Below are positions 16,880 through 25,547 of a stretch of 38,272 nucleotides of DNA, one piece after another. This DNA comes from DATKBT01 sp035546295 (GTDB lineage: Bacteria; Acidobacteriota; Thermoanaerobaculia; Multivoradales; Multivoraceae). The stretch lies in the NCBI GenBank assembly GCA_035546295.1, contig DATKBT010000064.1, forward strand, positions 1-38,272. Direction: 5' to 3'. Below the pieces are notes generated by a model that was given only the letters and a program-made list of their open reading frames with translations, was not told the DNA's origin and did not search any database. Every line of letters starts with the position of its first letter. Positions within the stretch are counted from its first letter, which is position 1. The position numbers were made by a program, and so were the translations under genes.

Positions 16880-19618
16880 TCAGGAGCCGGCGCTGCTCGT
16901 CTCGAGGAGGGCGAGCCGCCGCTGGGCCTCGCGCGCCGGCTCGTCGTCGCGCGCCGCGAGCAGCCCGGCAGAACGTCGCAGCAGCTCCCCCGCCTCCTCG
17001 ATCCGGCCCTGCGCCAGCAGTCCCTCGCCCAGAGCCGACTCCGCCTCGGCCAGCAGATACTTCGCGGCGCCGGCCTCCGCGAGGATGGTGAGCGCGCGAC
17101 GGAGGTAGGCCTCCGCCACGATCGCCTCACCCTCGGCGGTCAGCTCCTCGCCCAACGCGATCAGCAGAGGCGCCGCCTCCGGACCGGAGTCCGCCTCCGC
17201 CAGCCGGAGCCGGTCGAGCGCCTCGCGCAGGGCGACGGCCGCATCGGATCGGCCGAGCGCGGCGAGCGACCGGGCCCGCATCGCGCGCAGCGCTGCCTCG
17301 GCGCCGGGATCGAGACCGGTGCCGGACGCCTCGGACACCCGGTCAAGGTGCGCCAGCGCCGCCGCGGGCCGCCCGCCGCGCAGCGCGGCGTTCGCGGCCA
17401 GCACGGTGAGCCGGACCGATTCCGCGCTGCCGGCACGGAACTCGGGCAACGCCCGCTCGAACGAGGCCAGCGCGTCCAACGGCCGACCGGCGTCGAGCTG
17501 CCAGCTCCCGGCGCTCTGCCAGGCCCGCCCGCGCCTCGCAGGCTCGCCGGCGAGCTCCGCAGTGTGCGCTGCACGGGCGATCGCACCTTCCAGCCGGCCG
17601 TCGAACGCCAGCGCCTCGGCCAGCCGCTCGGCGACCGCGAGGCTCGACGGCGCACGCTCTCCCTCGGAGAGGGTCCGCGCTTCGAGCTCCCGCTCGAGCG
17701 CGCTCACGCGCTCGCCAGCAGAGGCTCCGGAACGCTCCAGGACGAGCGCCCGCATTCCCCAGAGGTCGGCGGCGAGCGCCGGCGTCTGCTCCGCCCCGGG
17801 CTCCGCGGCCGCGAGCTCGACCTGCGCGCGAGCCCCCTCGAAGTCCCCTGCGGCCAGCAGCGCGCGTGCCTTCAGCCGGTGGGCGTCGAGGCGGATCCGC
17901 TCCAGCCCGATGCCGGCTGGCGGCTTTGGGCCCCGCAGGCCGATCCAGCGCAGAACGCCGCTGCGAGGAGCTTCCAGTCCCTCGAGAGCCCGGTCGGCCA
18001 GGACGAGCGCTCGCTCGGGATCCTCCTCGACGGTGGCGTCCCCGAGCAGCAACCCGGCTTCGAGCGCCTCGACCGCTCGCTCGCCGCTCAGGCCGTCGAT
18101 TGCGTGAAAGGCGCGCCGCGACCAGCTCTCGGCGTCCTCCGAGCCGAGCGCCACCGCAGAGCGGGCGCCGCGCAACAGGCTGCCGGCCGCCTCGAAACTC
18201 GGCTCGCCGTAGACCTCGACCGCCCGCTCGTAGGCGCGCTGGTGGAGCGCGAGAGAGCGGCCGAGCTCGTCGCGCGCCGCCGCGATCTCGCCGAGGCGGT
18301 CGAGCGTGTGGATCTCGAAGGCGGCGCCCTCCCGCTCGAATCGGCTCTCGAGCCCGCTCGGCAGCTCCGCTCCGGCCTCGCCACCCTCGGGCCAGCCGGT
18401 GAGACCGAAGGCCTCGAGCAGGGAGCGTTCGACCCTGGCCTCGACCCGCGCCCGGTCAGCGCTCTGGCGCGAGCTGCTCGCCTCGCTCCACGACCGCCAG
18501 CCGACCCCGGCCGCGAGCACGGCGAGCAGCGCCGCCGCCGCGACGGCGCGGCGATCGCGCCCCGTCCGAACGCTGCGGCCGCGGGCTCCCGCCAAGGGGA
18601 CTTCCCGCGAGGTCAAGACCAGGAGCCGCGAGGCCAGCGCATCCGCCGACACGGGCCGTTCGTCGGCCTCCTCGCAGAGGGTCGAGACGACCAGGCGCCC
18701 GAGCTCTCCCTGCAGGGCCTCGGCGAGCGCGCGCGGCGAGGTCGAGCGAGCCTCCGCGATCGTTGCCTGCTCGTCGGCGTCCAGCGCCTGGAAGCGCTCG
18801 CCGGGGCCGCTCGTCGACAGCTCGACCATGGCCCGCACCCGAGACTCGGGATCGGTCGCGAGCTGCAGATCCCCGTGCGCACGATCGCCGAGGACGAGGC
18901 GCAGCAGGAGCAGGCCGGCGCGGTAGACGTCCGAGGCGACCGACAGAGGCTCGCCCAGCAGCTCCTCGGGACTCGACAGCGGGGTCATCGCGAGACCGCC
19001 CTCCAACAGGTCCGGCGGTCCGTCGATCGCCTGCCCGGAGCCGGCCAGTGCGTGGAGGCCGAAGCCGAGCACGACCACCTCCGGAACGCCATCCTTCTCG
19101 ACCACCCGCACCAGCTCCGGCGCCAGGAAACCGTGCAGCACGAGCTGGGAGTGCGCTTTGGCCAGCGCCCCGAGCACCTCGATCATCCACCGCACTCGCT
19201 GCTCGAGGATCGACCGGTGCTCGTCGCAATAGGCGTCGAGCCGGTGACCGGCGAGATCGCCATAGACCGCCCACACGCGCCGGCCCGACGTCACGCCGCC
19301 ATGGAGAGGGCGGGCGAGCGCGGAACGTTCGATCCCCGCCAAGCGGCGGGCCGCCTCGGCGAAGCGATCCGGATCGATCCGCCCGCGCCGCGCCGAGCCC
19401 AGCACGAGGACCCCCCCCTCGGAGAGCTCCCTGAACCTCGTCTCGCCCGCGGCCACGGGCAGCACCCGATAGAGTGCGGCCTCCGGCCCCTCGTCGATCG
19501 CCTCGACGATGCGGTAGCCGCCGATCCGGCTGCCCGGGGCGAGCACGGAGGTTTCGGGGCCCGCTACGGCCGCCGACAGAGCGGGGGCGGCGACGGGCGT
19601 TTCCGCGCTCTCGGTCAT
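16880..19618 (-). CDS. membrane-anchored pseudokinase with TPR-like repeats
   Basis: A 912-residue protein with an N-terminal kinase fold lacking catalytic residues. The glycine loop is degenerate (IDEGPEAALYRV, 41-52) and no VAIK lysine is found. HRDxKPxN is replaced by HGFLAPEL (162-169) and DFG by GFG (185-187). The fold is still recognisable from GGYRIVEAI, SSPEELLGEP (215-224, the APE region) and SVASDVYRAGLLLLRLVLG. One hydrophobic helix at about 395-415 (AVAAAALLAVLAAGVGW) follows the domain, then about 480 residues of alanine-rich helical TPR-like repeats to the C-terminus. Family members with intact motifs are Ser/Thr kinases with outward TPRs. Here a scaffold or regulatory role is inferred. 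The start at 19618 is the first that yields a normal N-terminus. Confidence 0.8.
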   Translation of the reverse strand: MTESAETPVAAPALSAAVAGPETSVLAPGSRIGGYRIVEAIDEGPEAALYRVLPVAAGETRFRELSEGGVLVLGSARRGRIDPDRFAEAARRLAGIERSALARPLHGGVTSGRRVWAVYGDLAGHRLDAYCDEHRSILEQRVRWMIEVLGALAKAHSQLVLHGFLAPELVRVVEKDGVPEVVVLGFGLHALAGSGQAIDGPPDLLEGGLAMTPLSSPEELLGEPLSVASDVYRAGLLLLRLVLGDRAHGDLQLATDPESRVRAMVELSTSGPGERFQALDADEQATIAEARSTSPRALAEALQGELGRLVVSTLCEEADERPVSADALASRLLVLTSREVPLAGARGRSVRTGRDRRAVAAAALLAVLAAGVGWRSWSEASSSRQSADRARVEARVERSLLEAFGLTGWPEGGEAGAELPSGLESRFEREGAAFEIHTLDRLGEIAAARDELGRSLALHQRAYERAVEVYGEPSFEAAGSLLRGARSAVALGSEDAESWSRRAFHAIDGLSGERAVEALEAGLLLGDATVEEDPERALVLADRALEGLEAPRSGVLRWIGLRGPKPPAGIGLERIRLDAHRLKARALLAAGDFEGARAQVELAAAEPGAEQTPALAADLWGMRALVLERSGASAGERVSALERELEARTLSEGERAPSSLAVAERLAEALAFDGRLEGAIARAAHTAELAGEPARRGRAWQSAGSWQLDAGRPLDALASFERALPEFRAGSAESVRLTVLAANAALRGGRPAAALAHLDRVSEASGTGLDPGAEAALRAMRARSLAALGRSDAAVALREALDRLRLAEADSGPEAAPLLIALGEELTAEGEAIVAEAYLRRALTILAEAGAAKYLLAEAESALGEGLLAQGRIEEAGELLRRSAGLLAARDDEPAREAQRRLALLETSSAGS

Positions 19619-19841
19619 CGCAGCCGCCCGGCGCGCGAAGCGCGAGGATCGTGCTGTCGGAGCATCGGCTCGAATGTATCGAACTTCGGGTATGAACTCC
19701 GCGTCGGCGCGGACCTCCCGACACCGGGCCATGGCGAGAGCCCGAGATCGCCTGTTCCGGCGAACGCCGTTTTCACGAGCCCGCCGTCACCTCCACGCTG
19801 GCGACCCTGGTGATCGCTCGATCACGACTCTCCGACCGGTG

Positions 19842-19897
19842 TGTCGCCCCACTGCACTCGACCGACTGCTGTCGCCCCACTGCACCCGACCGACTGC
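19842..19897. repeat. 28-bp tandem duplication
   Basis: Two adjacent 28-bp copies beginning TGTCGCCCCACTGCA, with a single T/C difference, in the 340-bp gap upstream of the pseudokinase and downstream of the DUF5916 gene (both minus strand). No CDS is supported in this gap. Confidence 0.88.
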
Positions 19898-19958
19898 TAT
19901 CCACCTCCCGATCGCCCGACCAGGCGTCCCCTCGCGAGCGATGGCCTCCTGGTCGGCG

Positions 19959-22205
19959 CTACCGCCGCCTCAGCACGTCGATCAGCTGGCTGTACTTGAC
20001 GATCACGCTGCGGTCTGGTCGGGCGAGCGGCGACAGCGTCCCGACGTCGTCGATCTCGTTGTAGACGACGAACAACCCGGTGCTCGCGCCGCGCAGCCAG
20101 CTGAAGCGGAGGTTGGTCGACACCCGGTCGGTGCGATCGTTGTACTGGACGAGGGCCTGAAGCAGGACGCGGGGCGTGAAGGAGTACGACACTCGCAGTC
20201 GGCCGAGATCGACCTCGAAGTCGCCGACCGGCAGCTCGACCTCGTCGTGGTCCCAGCCGATCTCCGAGGTCAGCCGCTCGCCCCGGCGCAGCCGCAATGT
20301 CGAGTCGACCGAGACCCGCTCGCCGCCGAAGAAGCCTCCCGCCACGACCGTGGTCGAGAAGCTCACCGGCGCGCCGGCGTTGGTGATGAGGACGACCTGC
20401 CCCTCCTGATGCTCGTACGTCCCCGGCTCGACGAAGACGCCGGGGGCGATCTCGAAGGCCTCCTTCACGCCCTCCTCGGTGAGGTTGATCCCGGTGTGGA
20501 CCTCGTAGCCGTTGCGCCATTCCCAGTGGTTGTCCAGGTGCAGGAAGCCGGTCTCCTGGAAGCCGTCGAAGTCCCAGTACCCGCGATACGAGATGTGCGG
20601 TCGCATTTCGTGAAGCCCCCACAGGTTCCGCGGGCGGATCAGCCGCATCAGAAGGCCCGACGGCCGGCGGAAGCCACGCCGGGCGAGGAACCCGACCTCG
20701 GGGTTGAAGCCCTCCGCCACCTCCAGGTAGCCGAGCGAGCTGCGCCACTTGGGCGAGCTCAGCCCGTACTCGGCGAGGAAGGCGTGCTCGTCGCCGCGGA
20801 TCCCGGGGGTCTCGGTCTTCGCCAAGAAGCCGCTGAGCGAGTGGATCTCCCCGATCCCCCACCGTCCGTCGATACCGAAGGTCCGGTTCTGGTCGTCCTC
20901 GCCGGCGACCTGACCCGAGCTGTCGCGGATCACGGCGATCGCCCCGACGCTCGAGCGGTTGCGCAGCTCGCGGCTGACGCGCGCTGCCCCGAAGGCGTCG
21001 CCGGGCAGCGCACCGGCGTCGTCGGTGCGCATCGCCAGCAGGCCGACGTTGGTGGCCCCAACCTTGCCGGAGAGGCGCAGACCGCCGTCGATCGGGATCG
21101 GCTCGCCGCCCGCGCCGATGCCGATCCGTCGGCTGAAGAACAGGTCGACCTCGCCCGGCAGGCCCACCGAGAACAGGCCGGCATTCTCGAGGAAGAACGG
21201 CCGCTTCTCCGGGAAGAACAGGTTGAAGCGGTCGAGGTTGACCTGCTGCTCGTCGACCTCGACCTGCGCGAAGTCGGTGTTGTAGGTGGCGTCGAGCGTC
21301 AGGCTTCCGGTCACCCCGTACTTGGCGTCGACCGAGAGCTCGAGGTCGCTCTCGGAGCCCTCGGCGTCGCTCCGCTCGCGCCCCGACGCCACCAGCGACG
21401 GGATCAGCAGCAGGTTGCGCTGGACGGGAACCTCCAGGTCGGTCAGCGTTCCGGCGTCCGACAGCCGATAGAGGCCGAACTGCTGGTCGAGCGGCGCCCA
21501 GAACGCAACCTCGTTGTAGCGGCGAATGTTGCGCTGGAAGTTGATCCCCCAGCTCTGGACCCGCCCCGCCGGGTAGCGCAGCGTCTTGAAGGGGATGGCG
21601 AGCTCCGTGCTCCAGCCGAAGTCGCCGATCACCGAGCGCGCCTCCCAGACGCCATCCCAGTTCAGGTTGAACCCCCCCATCGCGCCCCCCTGGAAGCGCG
21701 CACCGCCCAGGTTTCCCTGCCCCTCGTTGGAGACCTGCCCGTCGTAGAGGATTCCGGCCGGGTTGGTGCCGAAGACGAAGCCGTTCTGTCGGTCTTCGAA
21801 GGGATCCAGGATCACCTGGAGGCTGTCGCTGTCCCGCAGCGAGGCGTCCCGCCGCGTGTCGGAGACGATGATCTTCTTCGAGTCGCGATCGAAGCAGACG
21901 ACCGCAATGTAGAGCGTCTCACCGGTGTAGCCGACGCGGACCGTGGTTCGCTCCGAGGACTCCTCACCGGCGTAGGGGCGAGTCTGCCGGAAGCCCTCGC
22001 TGGCGGCGACCTCCGCCCAGACCGGATCGTCCTCGACCCGGCCGTCGAGCACTGGCGCCTCGCTCAGCCGAACGGCGCGCAGACGCGGGCGCTCGAGCGA
22101 GCTGCCCTGCGCGACGAGCGGCGCGACCGGCTCGCCCAGCAAAGACAGAGCGCCCAGCAATCCCACCCACGTCAGCGAAGCGCGGCGCCTCCTCGTAGCT
22201 CGCAA
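19959..22205 (-). CDS. DUF5916 outer-membrane protein with CBM9-like domain
   Basis: A 748-residue secreted protein. The N-terminus is basic, followed by a hydrophobic helix (WVGLLGALSLLG) and a likely signal-peptidase site near VAQG. A CBM9-like beta-sandwich comes next (about 40-220; PVLDGRVEDDPVWAEV, FDRDSKKI, DSDSLQVILDPF). The remainder is DUF5916, a predicted outer-membrane beta-barrel, with the signature FFPEKRPFFLENAGLF and many alternating beta strands. Some members bind or transport oligomers or metals, but no function is established. The start is taken as TTG at 22205, since AGGAGGTGA sits 5 bp before it. A GTG at 22214 lies inside that site and is a poor start. Confidence 0.85.
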   Translation of the reverse strand: MRATRRRRASLTWVGLLGALSLLGEPVAPLVAQGSSLERPRLRAVRLSEAPVLDGRVEDDPVWAEVAASEGFRQTRPYAGEESSERTTVRVGYTGETLYIAVVCFDRDSKKIIVSDTRRDASLRDSDSLQVILDPFEDRQNGFVFGTNPAGILYDGQVSNEGQGNLGGARFQGGAMGGFNLNWDGVWEARSVIGDFGWSTELAIPFKTLRYPAGRVQSWGINFQRNIRRYNEVAFWAPLDQQFGLYRLSDAGTLTDLEVPVQRNLLLIPSLVASGRERSDAEGSESDLELSVDAKYGVTGSLTLDATYNTDFAQVEVDEQQVNLDRFNLFFPEKRPFFLENAGLFSVGLPGEVDLFFSRRIGIGAGGEPIPIDGGLRLSGKVGATNVGLLAMRTDDAGALPGDAFGAARVSRELRNRSSVGAIAVIRDSSGQVAGEDDQNRTFGIDGRWGIGEIHSLSGFLAKTETPGIRGDEHAFLAEYGLSSPKWRSSLGYLEVAEGFNPEVGFLARRGFRRPSGLLMRLIRPRNLWGLHEMRPHISYRGYWDFDGFQETGFLHLDNHWEWRNGYEVHTGINLTEEGVKEAFEIAPGVFVEPGTYEHQEGQVVLITNAGAPVSFSTTVVAGGFFGGERVSVDSTLRLRRGERLTSEIGWDHDEVELPVGDFEVDLGRLRVSYSFTPRVLLQALVQYNDRTDRVSTNLRFSWLRGASTGLFVVYNEIDDVGTLSPLARPDRSVIVKYSQLIDVLRRR

Positions 22206-22210
22206 CGACC

Positions 22211-22219
22211 TCACCTCCT
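22211..22219 (-). promoter_or_regulatory. perfect Shine-Dalgarno fixing a TTG start
   Basis: On the minus strand AGGAGGTGA is followed by GGTCG and then TTG at 22205. The anti-Shine-Dalgarno match is complete, which favours the TTG over the GTG embedded in the site. Confidence 0.6.
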
Positions 22220-22247
22220 CGAACGACCGATCGCACGGAAGCCGGCT

Positions 22248-22253
22248 ACCCTA
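22248..22253 (-). promoter_or_regulatory. -10 hexamer TAGGGT upstream of DUF5916 gene
   Basis: Read on the minus strand, TAGGGT lies 43 bp upstream of the TTG start. It resembles the other TAGGNT hexamers in this window. No clear -35 element was found. Confidence 0.3.
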
Positions 22254-22428
22254 CCAGCCAGCCGCCCCGTTGGGCGGCCCCGCCGCGGACCGCAGGCCGA
22301 TGCGGCACGAGCCCGCCAAGCCCCGTCCCGGGTGCCCCCGAATCCATCCAACGCAAGCTCATCGCGTCGTCGCACGAGGTTCGGCGCGGACCGCGAGGGC
22401 GTTGGACGGTGCGCTCGGACTCTCCAGC

Positions 22429-23697
22429 TCACGCAGGCGACGAGGGCGCGCGCGGCGCCGGGCCGACGTAGCGCGCTCGCGGCCGGATCAGCGATCCGCC
22501 CGCGGTTTGCTCCAGAGCGTGGGCGATCCACCCGGCGGTGCGCCCCAGGGCGAAGATGGCCCAGCCGCCGCTTCGCACCGCGAGCAGGCGCGCGATCGAT
22601 CCGAGGGCGAGGTCGACGTTGGGCGGCTCTCCGGCGAGCTCGGCCCCCTCGTCCGCGACCAGCAGGATCGCCTCGAGCTCGCGGCTCCGGCCCCAGACCT
22701 CCTCCATCGCCTCGAGCAGCGAGCGCCAGCGGGGATCGCCACCCGGGTAGAGCGGGTGCCCGAAGCCCGGTAGGCGCTCGCCCCGGCCGATCCACTGGTC
22801 GAGCACCCGGCCCACCGAGTCGCGCGAGCAGCGGCCTGCGGCCGACTGCCCCAGAGCCGGTGCCCCGACCTCGGCGAGCAGCGATCCGACCCGGTCGGAG
22901 GCGCCCCCGTGCCGGAAGCCCCGCAACGCCGAGAGCCCCGCCGAGACGACCTCCCAGGGTGTCGATCCCGCCGACGCGACGCACCGCGCGGTGAACGACG
23001 AGACGTTGAGCTCGTGATCCGCGCACAGGATCAGCGCCCGCTCGAGGATCGGCTCCGACTCCGGGCGGGCTCGAGCGACCCCGCGCCGTAGGGCACGCGC
23101 GACCCCGCCGACCACCGGTCGCCCGGGCGCGCCGAGGGTCATCGCCAGAGCGGCCATGATCCGCGCCGCCCGGTCGCAGACCGCGCGCGGCCGCAGGTCC
23201 CCCGCTCCGGCGTCGCTTGCCGCCAGTAGCCGCAGTGCGAGCTGAAAGGAGTCTGCCGGGTGCCGACCCCCGAGCCTGCGAAGCGCTTCACGGACCTCGA
23301 GTGGGAGCGGCTCGATCCTCTCCGCCAGCCCCGGCGGCGGCTCGAGACGCCCCTCCCACAGCAGACCGCACACCTCCTCGAAGCGCCGATCGCGCGCCAG
23401 CTCGAGGACGTCGCGACCGCGATAGTGGAAGGTGCCATCGGCGATCAGCGTGATCTCGGAGTCGAGCACCGGCGTGCCCCAGGACAGCGTGCGGCGGGCG
23501 GCGCGATCGGGAGCGCGGCGCAGCTCGAGACGCGACTCCAGGCGCTCGACGTCCTCCCGCGGATAGAGCCGCTCCCGAGGACCCGGTCCCGGCTGCGAGC
23601 GCAGAAGACCGCGGCTGACGTAGGCGTAGACGGTCTCGCGCTTCACGCCCAGCCGCTCGGCGACCTCGGCGGCGCTCAGCCAGGGGGACCGGCTCAT
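22429..23697 (-). CDS. citrate synthase-like protein with N-terminal HTH
   Basis: A 422-residue fusion. Residues about 6-45 (LSAAEVAERLGVKRETVYAY, RERLYPREDVERL) form a MerR/excisionase-type DNA-binding HTH. A citrate synthase fold follows from about residue 70 (FHYRGRDVLELA). The expected catalytic residues are present: H228 (ADHELNVSS), H263 (FRHGGAS) and D362 (PPNVDLALG), plus H314 in GFGHPLYPGGDPR. It may therefore be an enzyme, a metabolite-sensing regulator, or both. It is divergent from a second citrate synthase-like gene, with an AT-rich repeat cluster between. DUF5916 lies 224 bp downstream on the same strand. The ATG at 23697 is the first start placed just before the HTH. Confidence 0.88.
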   Translation of the reverse strand: MSRSPWLSAAEVAERLGVKRETVYAYVSRGLLRSQPGPGPRERLYPREDVERLESRLELRRAPDRAARRTLSWGTPVLDSEITLIADGTFHYRGRDVLELARDRRFEEVCGLLWEGRLEPPPGLAERIEPLPLEVREALRRLGGRHPADSFQLALRLLAASDAGAGDLRPRAVCDRAARIMAALAMTLGAPGRPVVGGVARALRRGVARARPESEPILERALILCADHELNVSSFTARCVASAGSTPWEVVSAGLSALRGFRHGGASDRVGSLLAEVGAPALGQSAAGRCSRDSVGRVLDQWIGRGERLPGFGHPLYPGGDPRWRSLLEAMEEVWGRSRELEAILLVADEGAELAGEPPNVDLALGSIARLLAVRSGGWAIFALGRTAGWIAHALEQTAGGSLIRPRARYVGPAPRAPSSPA

Positions 23698-23712
23698 CGG
23701 AATGCACCGTCG

Positions 23713-23765
23713 GATTGATTCATCGATCAAGATTGACGATACGACGGCGGCGGCTCGACAATCAA
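23713..23765. promoter_or_regulatory. candidate operator between divergent citrate synthase genes
   Basis: An AT-rich island in GC-rich DNA with GATTGA at 23713 and 23731 (18 bp apart) and ATCAA at 23726 and 23761. TTGAT and ATCAA at 23715-23730 form an inverted repeat with a 6-bp centre. It lies 16-68 bp upstream of the HTH-citrate synthase start. Binding by that HTH protein is a natural hypothesis but is inference. Confidence 0.4.
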
Positions 23766-23882
23766 CCGTTCGGGGCGCCCTGGATCCCGAGCTTGGAGCT
23801 GACGCCTTCCACACCCGCGCCGCGATCGCGTCAAGGAGCAGGCGCCAAGACGAAGCACCCCGAGGAGCGAGAGGAGAGCGCC

Positions 23883-25031
23883 ATGTCGCAATCGAGCACC
23901 GCCACGCCGACTTCGAGCGAGCTTCGTCCCGGCCTCGAGGGGGTGGTCGCCGCCGAGACCCTGCTGAGCCACGTCGACGGCGAGGCGGGAGAGCTGCTTC
24001 TCGCCGGCTACCCGGTCGAGGAGCTGGCGCCGGCGGCCAGCTTCGAGGACGTCGTCGCGCTGTTCCTGGGCGAAGCCACGGGCGGTCTCGACGCCGCCGC
24101 GATCGGCGCGCGCCTCGCCGCAGGCCGCGAGCTGCCGGCGCTCACCGCCGACCTGGTCGATGCCGCGGCTGCCGCCGCGGTCGATCCGATGAGCTCGCTC
24201 GCCATGGCGGTCTCGAGCCTCGCCCTCGACGCGCCGGACGAAGAGGGAGCCCTCGCGCTGCGCCTGGTCGCCGCCGGTCCCACCATCGTCGGTCGCACCT
24301 GGCGCCGGCGGCGCGGTCTGGAACCGGTGGCGCCGAGCAGCGAGCTCTCCCACGCCGCGCACTTCCTCCACCAGCTCGAGGGCACGCCTCCGAGCCCGGC
24401 CCGCGCTCGAGCGCTCGAGACCTACTGGAACACCGTGGTCGATCACGGGATGAACGCGTCGACCTTCACCGCCAGGGTCATCACATCCACCGGATCGGAC
24501 CTGATCTCGGCGGTGGTCGGCGCCATCGGCGCGCTCAAGGGGCCGCTGCACGGCGGCGCCCCGGGCCCGGCGCTCGACTTGGTGCTCGAGATCGGCGAGG
24601 TGTCGCGCGCGGAGCCGATCGTGCGGGAGCGCCTGGCGCGCGGCGAGCGCCTGATGGGGTTCGGCCACCGGGTCTACCGGGTCCGCGACCCGCGTGCCGA
24701 CGTGCTCGCCGCCGCCGCGCGCTCGCTGGCCGGCGAGGGGGAGAGCCGTGAGCTCTACGAGCTGGCGCGCGGAGTCGAGGACGTCATCCTCCGGCTCCTC
24801 GAGGAGGCGAAGCCGGGGCGCCGCATCCAGACCAACGTCGAGTTCTACACCGCACTGCTGCTGCACGCGCTCGAGCTGCCCAAAGAGCTCTTCGCCACCA
24901 CCTTCGCGCTGGGGCGCACGGTCGGCTGGCTGGCGCACTGCTTCGAGCAGCGGGCGACGGGACGGCTGATCCGTCCGCAGTCGGTCTACGTCGGACCTCG
25001 CCGGTCCACGGCAGCGTCGACGACCGGCTGA
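23883..25031 (+). CDS. citrate/2-methylcitrate synthase-like enzyme
   Basis: A 382-residue citrate synthase-fold enzyme that would condense an acyl-CoA (acetyl- or propionyl-CoA) with a 2-oxoacid such as oxaloacetate. Active-site residues are H188 (VDHGMNAST), H223 (GPLHGGAPG) and H262 (GFGHRVYR). The position of the usual catalytic aspartate is E320 in TNVEFYTALLL, a conservative change that could be normal for this subgroup. AGGAG precedes the ATG at 23883; an in-frame upstream extension to 23715 lacks family sequence. It is divergently paired with the HTH-bearing paralogue, which suggests control by it. Citrate versus methylcitrate specificity cannot be decided from sequence alone. Confidence 0.87.
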   Translation: MSQSSTATPTSSELRPGLEGVVAAETLLSHVDGEAGELLLAGYPVEELAPAASFEDVVALFLGEATGGLDAAAIGARLAAGRELPALTADLVDAAAAAAVDPMSSLAMAVSSLALDAPDEEGALALRLVAAGPTIVGRTWRRRRGLEPVAPSSELSHAAHFLHQLEGTPPSPARARALETYWNTVVDHGMNASTFTARVITSTGSDLISAVVGAIGALKGPLHGGAPGPALDLVLEIGEVSRAEPIVRERLARGERLMGFGHRVYRVRDPRADVLAAAARSLAGEGESRELYELARGVEDVILRLLEEAKPGRRIQTNVEFYTALLLHALELPKELFATTFALGRTVGWLAHCFEQRATGRLIRPQSVYVGPRRSTAASTTG

Positions 25032-25050
25032 GGGCGTGTCCGCGGGCGTC

Positions 25051-25072
25051 GCGGCGGGCGCTCGCCCGCCGC
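25051..25072. terminator. hairpin between convergent citrate synthase and msrB
   Basis: A perfect 10-bp GC stem GCGGCGGGCG / CGCCCGCCGC with a two-base centre lies between the convergent stops and touches the msrB stop codon. It has no T-run, so a bidirectional terminator role is inferred from position and stem strength. Confidence 0.4.
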
Positions 25073-25491
25073 TACTCCTCCTGGTCGGCTTCCGGGTCGG
25101 ATTCGTCGAGGACCAGAGACGCCGAGTTGATGCAGTAGCGCAGCCCGGTCGGTTGGGGGCCGTCTTCGAACACGTGACCGAGGTGTCCGCCGCAGTCGGC
25201 GCAATGGACTTCGGTGCGCTTCATGAAGAAGCTCCGGTCCGTCTCGGTGCCGACCGCGTCCGGCTCCACGGGCTGATAGAAGCTCGGCCAGCCGGTCCCC
25301 GAATCGAACTTGCGCTCGGAGGAAAAGAGCTCCTTGCCACAGCCGACGCAGCGATAAACGCCGGAAGTCTTGCAGTCGTGGTAGCGGCCGGTGAAGGCGC
25401 GCTCGGTGCCGTGCTTGCGGGTGACCCGGTACTGCTCGTCGGTGAGCCGCTGCCGCCACTCCTCGTCGGTCTTCTCCACGGGGTACGACAT
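25072..25491 (-). CDS. msrB: peptide methionine-(R)-S-oxide reductase MsrB
   Basis: A 139-residue MsrB that reduces the R-epimer of methionine sulfoxide in proteins, with thioredoxin as usual reductant. The zinc ligands C48, C51 (CVGC), C97 and C100 (CADC) are all present. The catalytic cysteine is C120 in LRYCINSASL, and SGTGWPSFYQP is the substrate pocket signature. No signal peptide is seen, so it is cytoplasmic. The ATG at 25491 follows TAGGCT by 6 bp, suggesting a leaderless message. The C-terminal tail is strongly acidic. It is on the same strand as the molybdopterin-binding gene, 56 bp upstream of it. Confidence 0.96.
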   Translation of the reverse strand: MSYPVEKTDEEWRQRLTDEQYRVTRKHGTERAFTGRYHDCKTSGVYRCVGCGKELFSSERKFDSGTGWPSFYQPVEPDAVGTETDRSFFMKRTEVHCADCGGHLGHVFEDGPQPTGLRYCINSASLVLDESDPEADQEE

Positions 25492-25497
25492 CGCCTG

Positions 25498-25503
25498 AGC
25501 CTA
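25498..25503 (-). promoter_or_regulatory. -10 hexamer TAGGCT, probable leaderless start of msrB
   Basis: Read on the minus strand, TAGGCT is followed by six bases and then the ATG of msrB, without a Shine-Dalgarno sequence. The layout is the same as at 4672, 9364 and 37441. Confidence 0.45.
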
Positions 25504-25547
25504 GCAGCCCCGTGAACGAGCTCGCTGGCCGGCCGCGTCGCGTTCGC

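Noticed and set aside
17348..22994. Long plus-strand frames opposite the pseudokinase, DUF5916 and HTH-citrate synthase genes
   Set aside because: They have no recognisable domain, run across gene boundaries, and are mirror frames of supported minus-strand genes.
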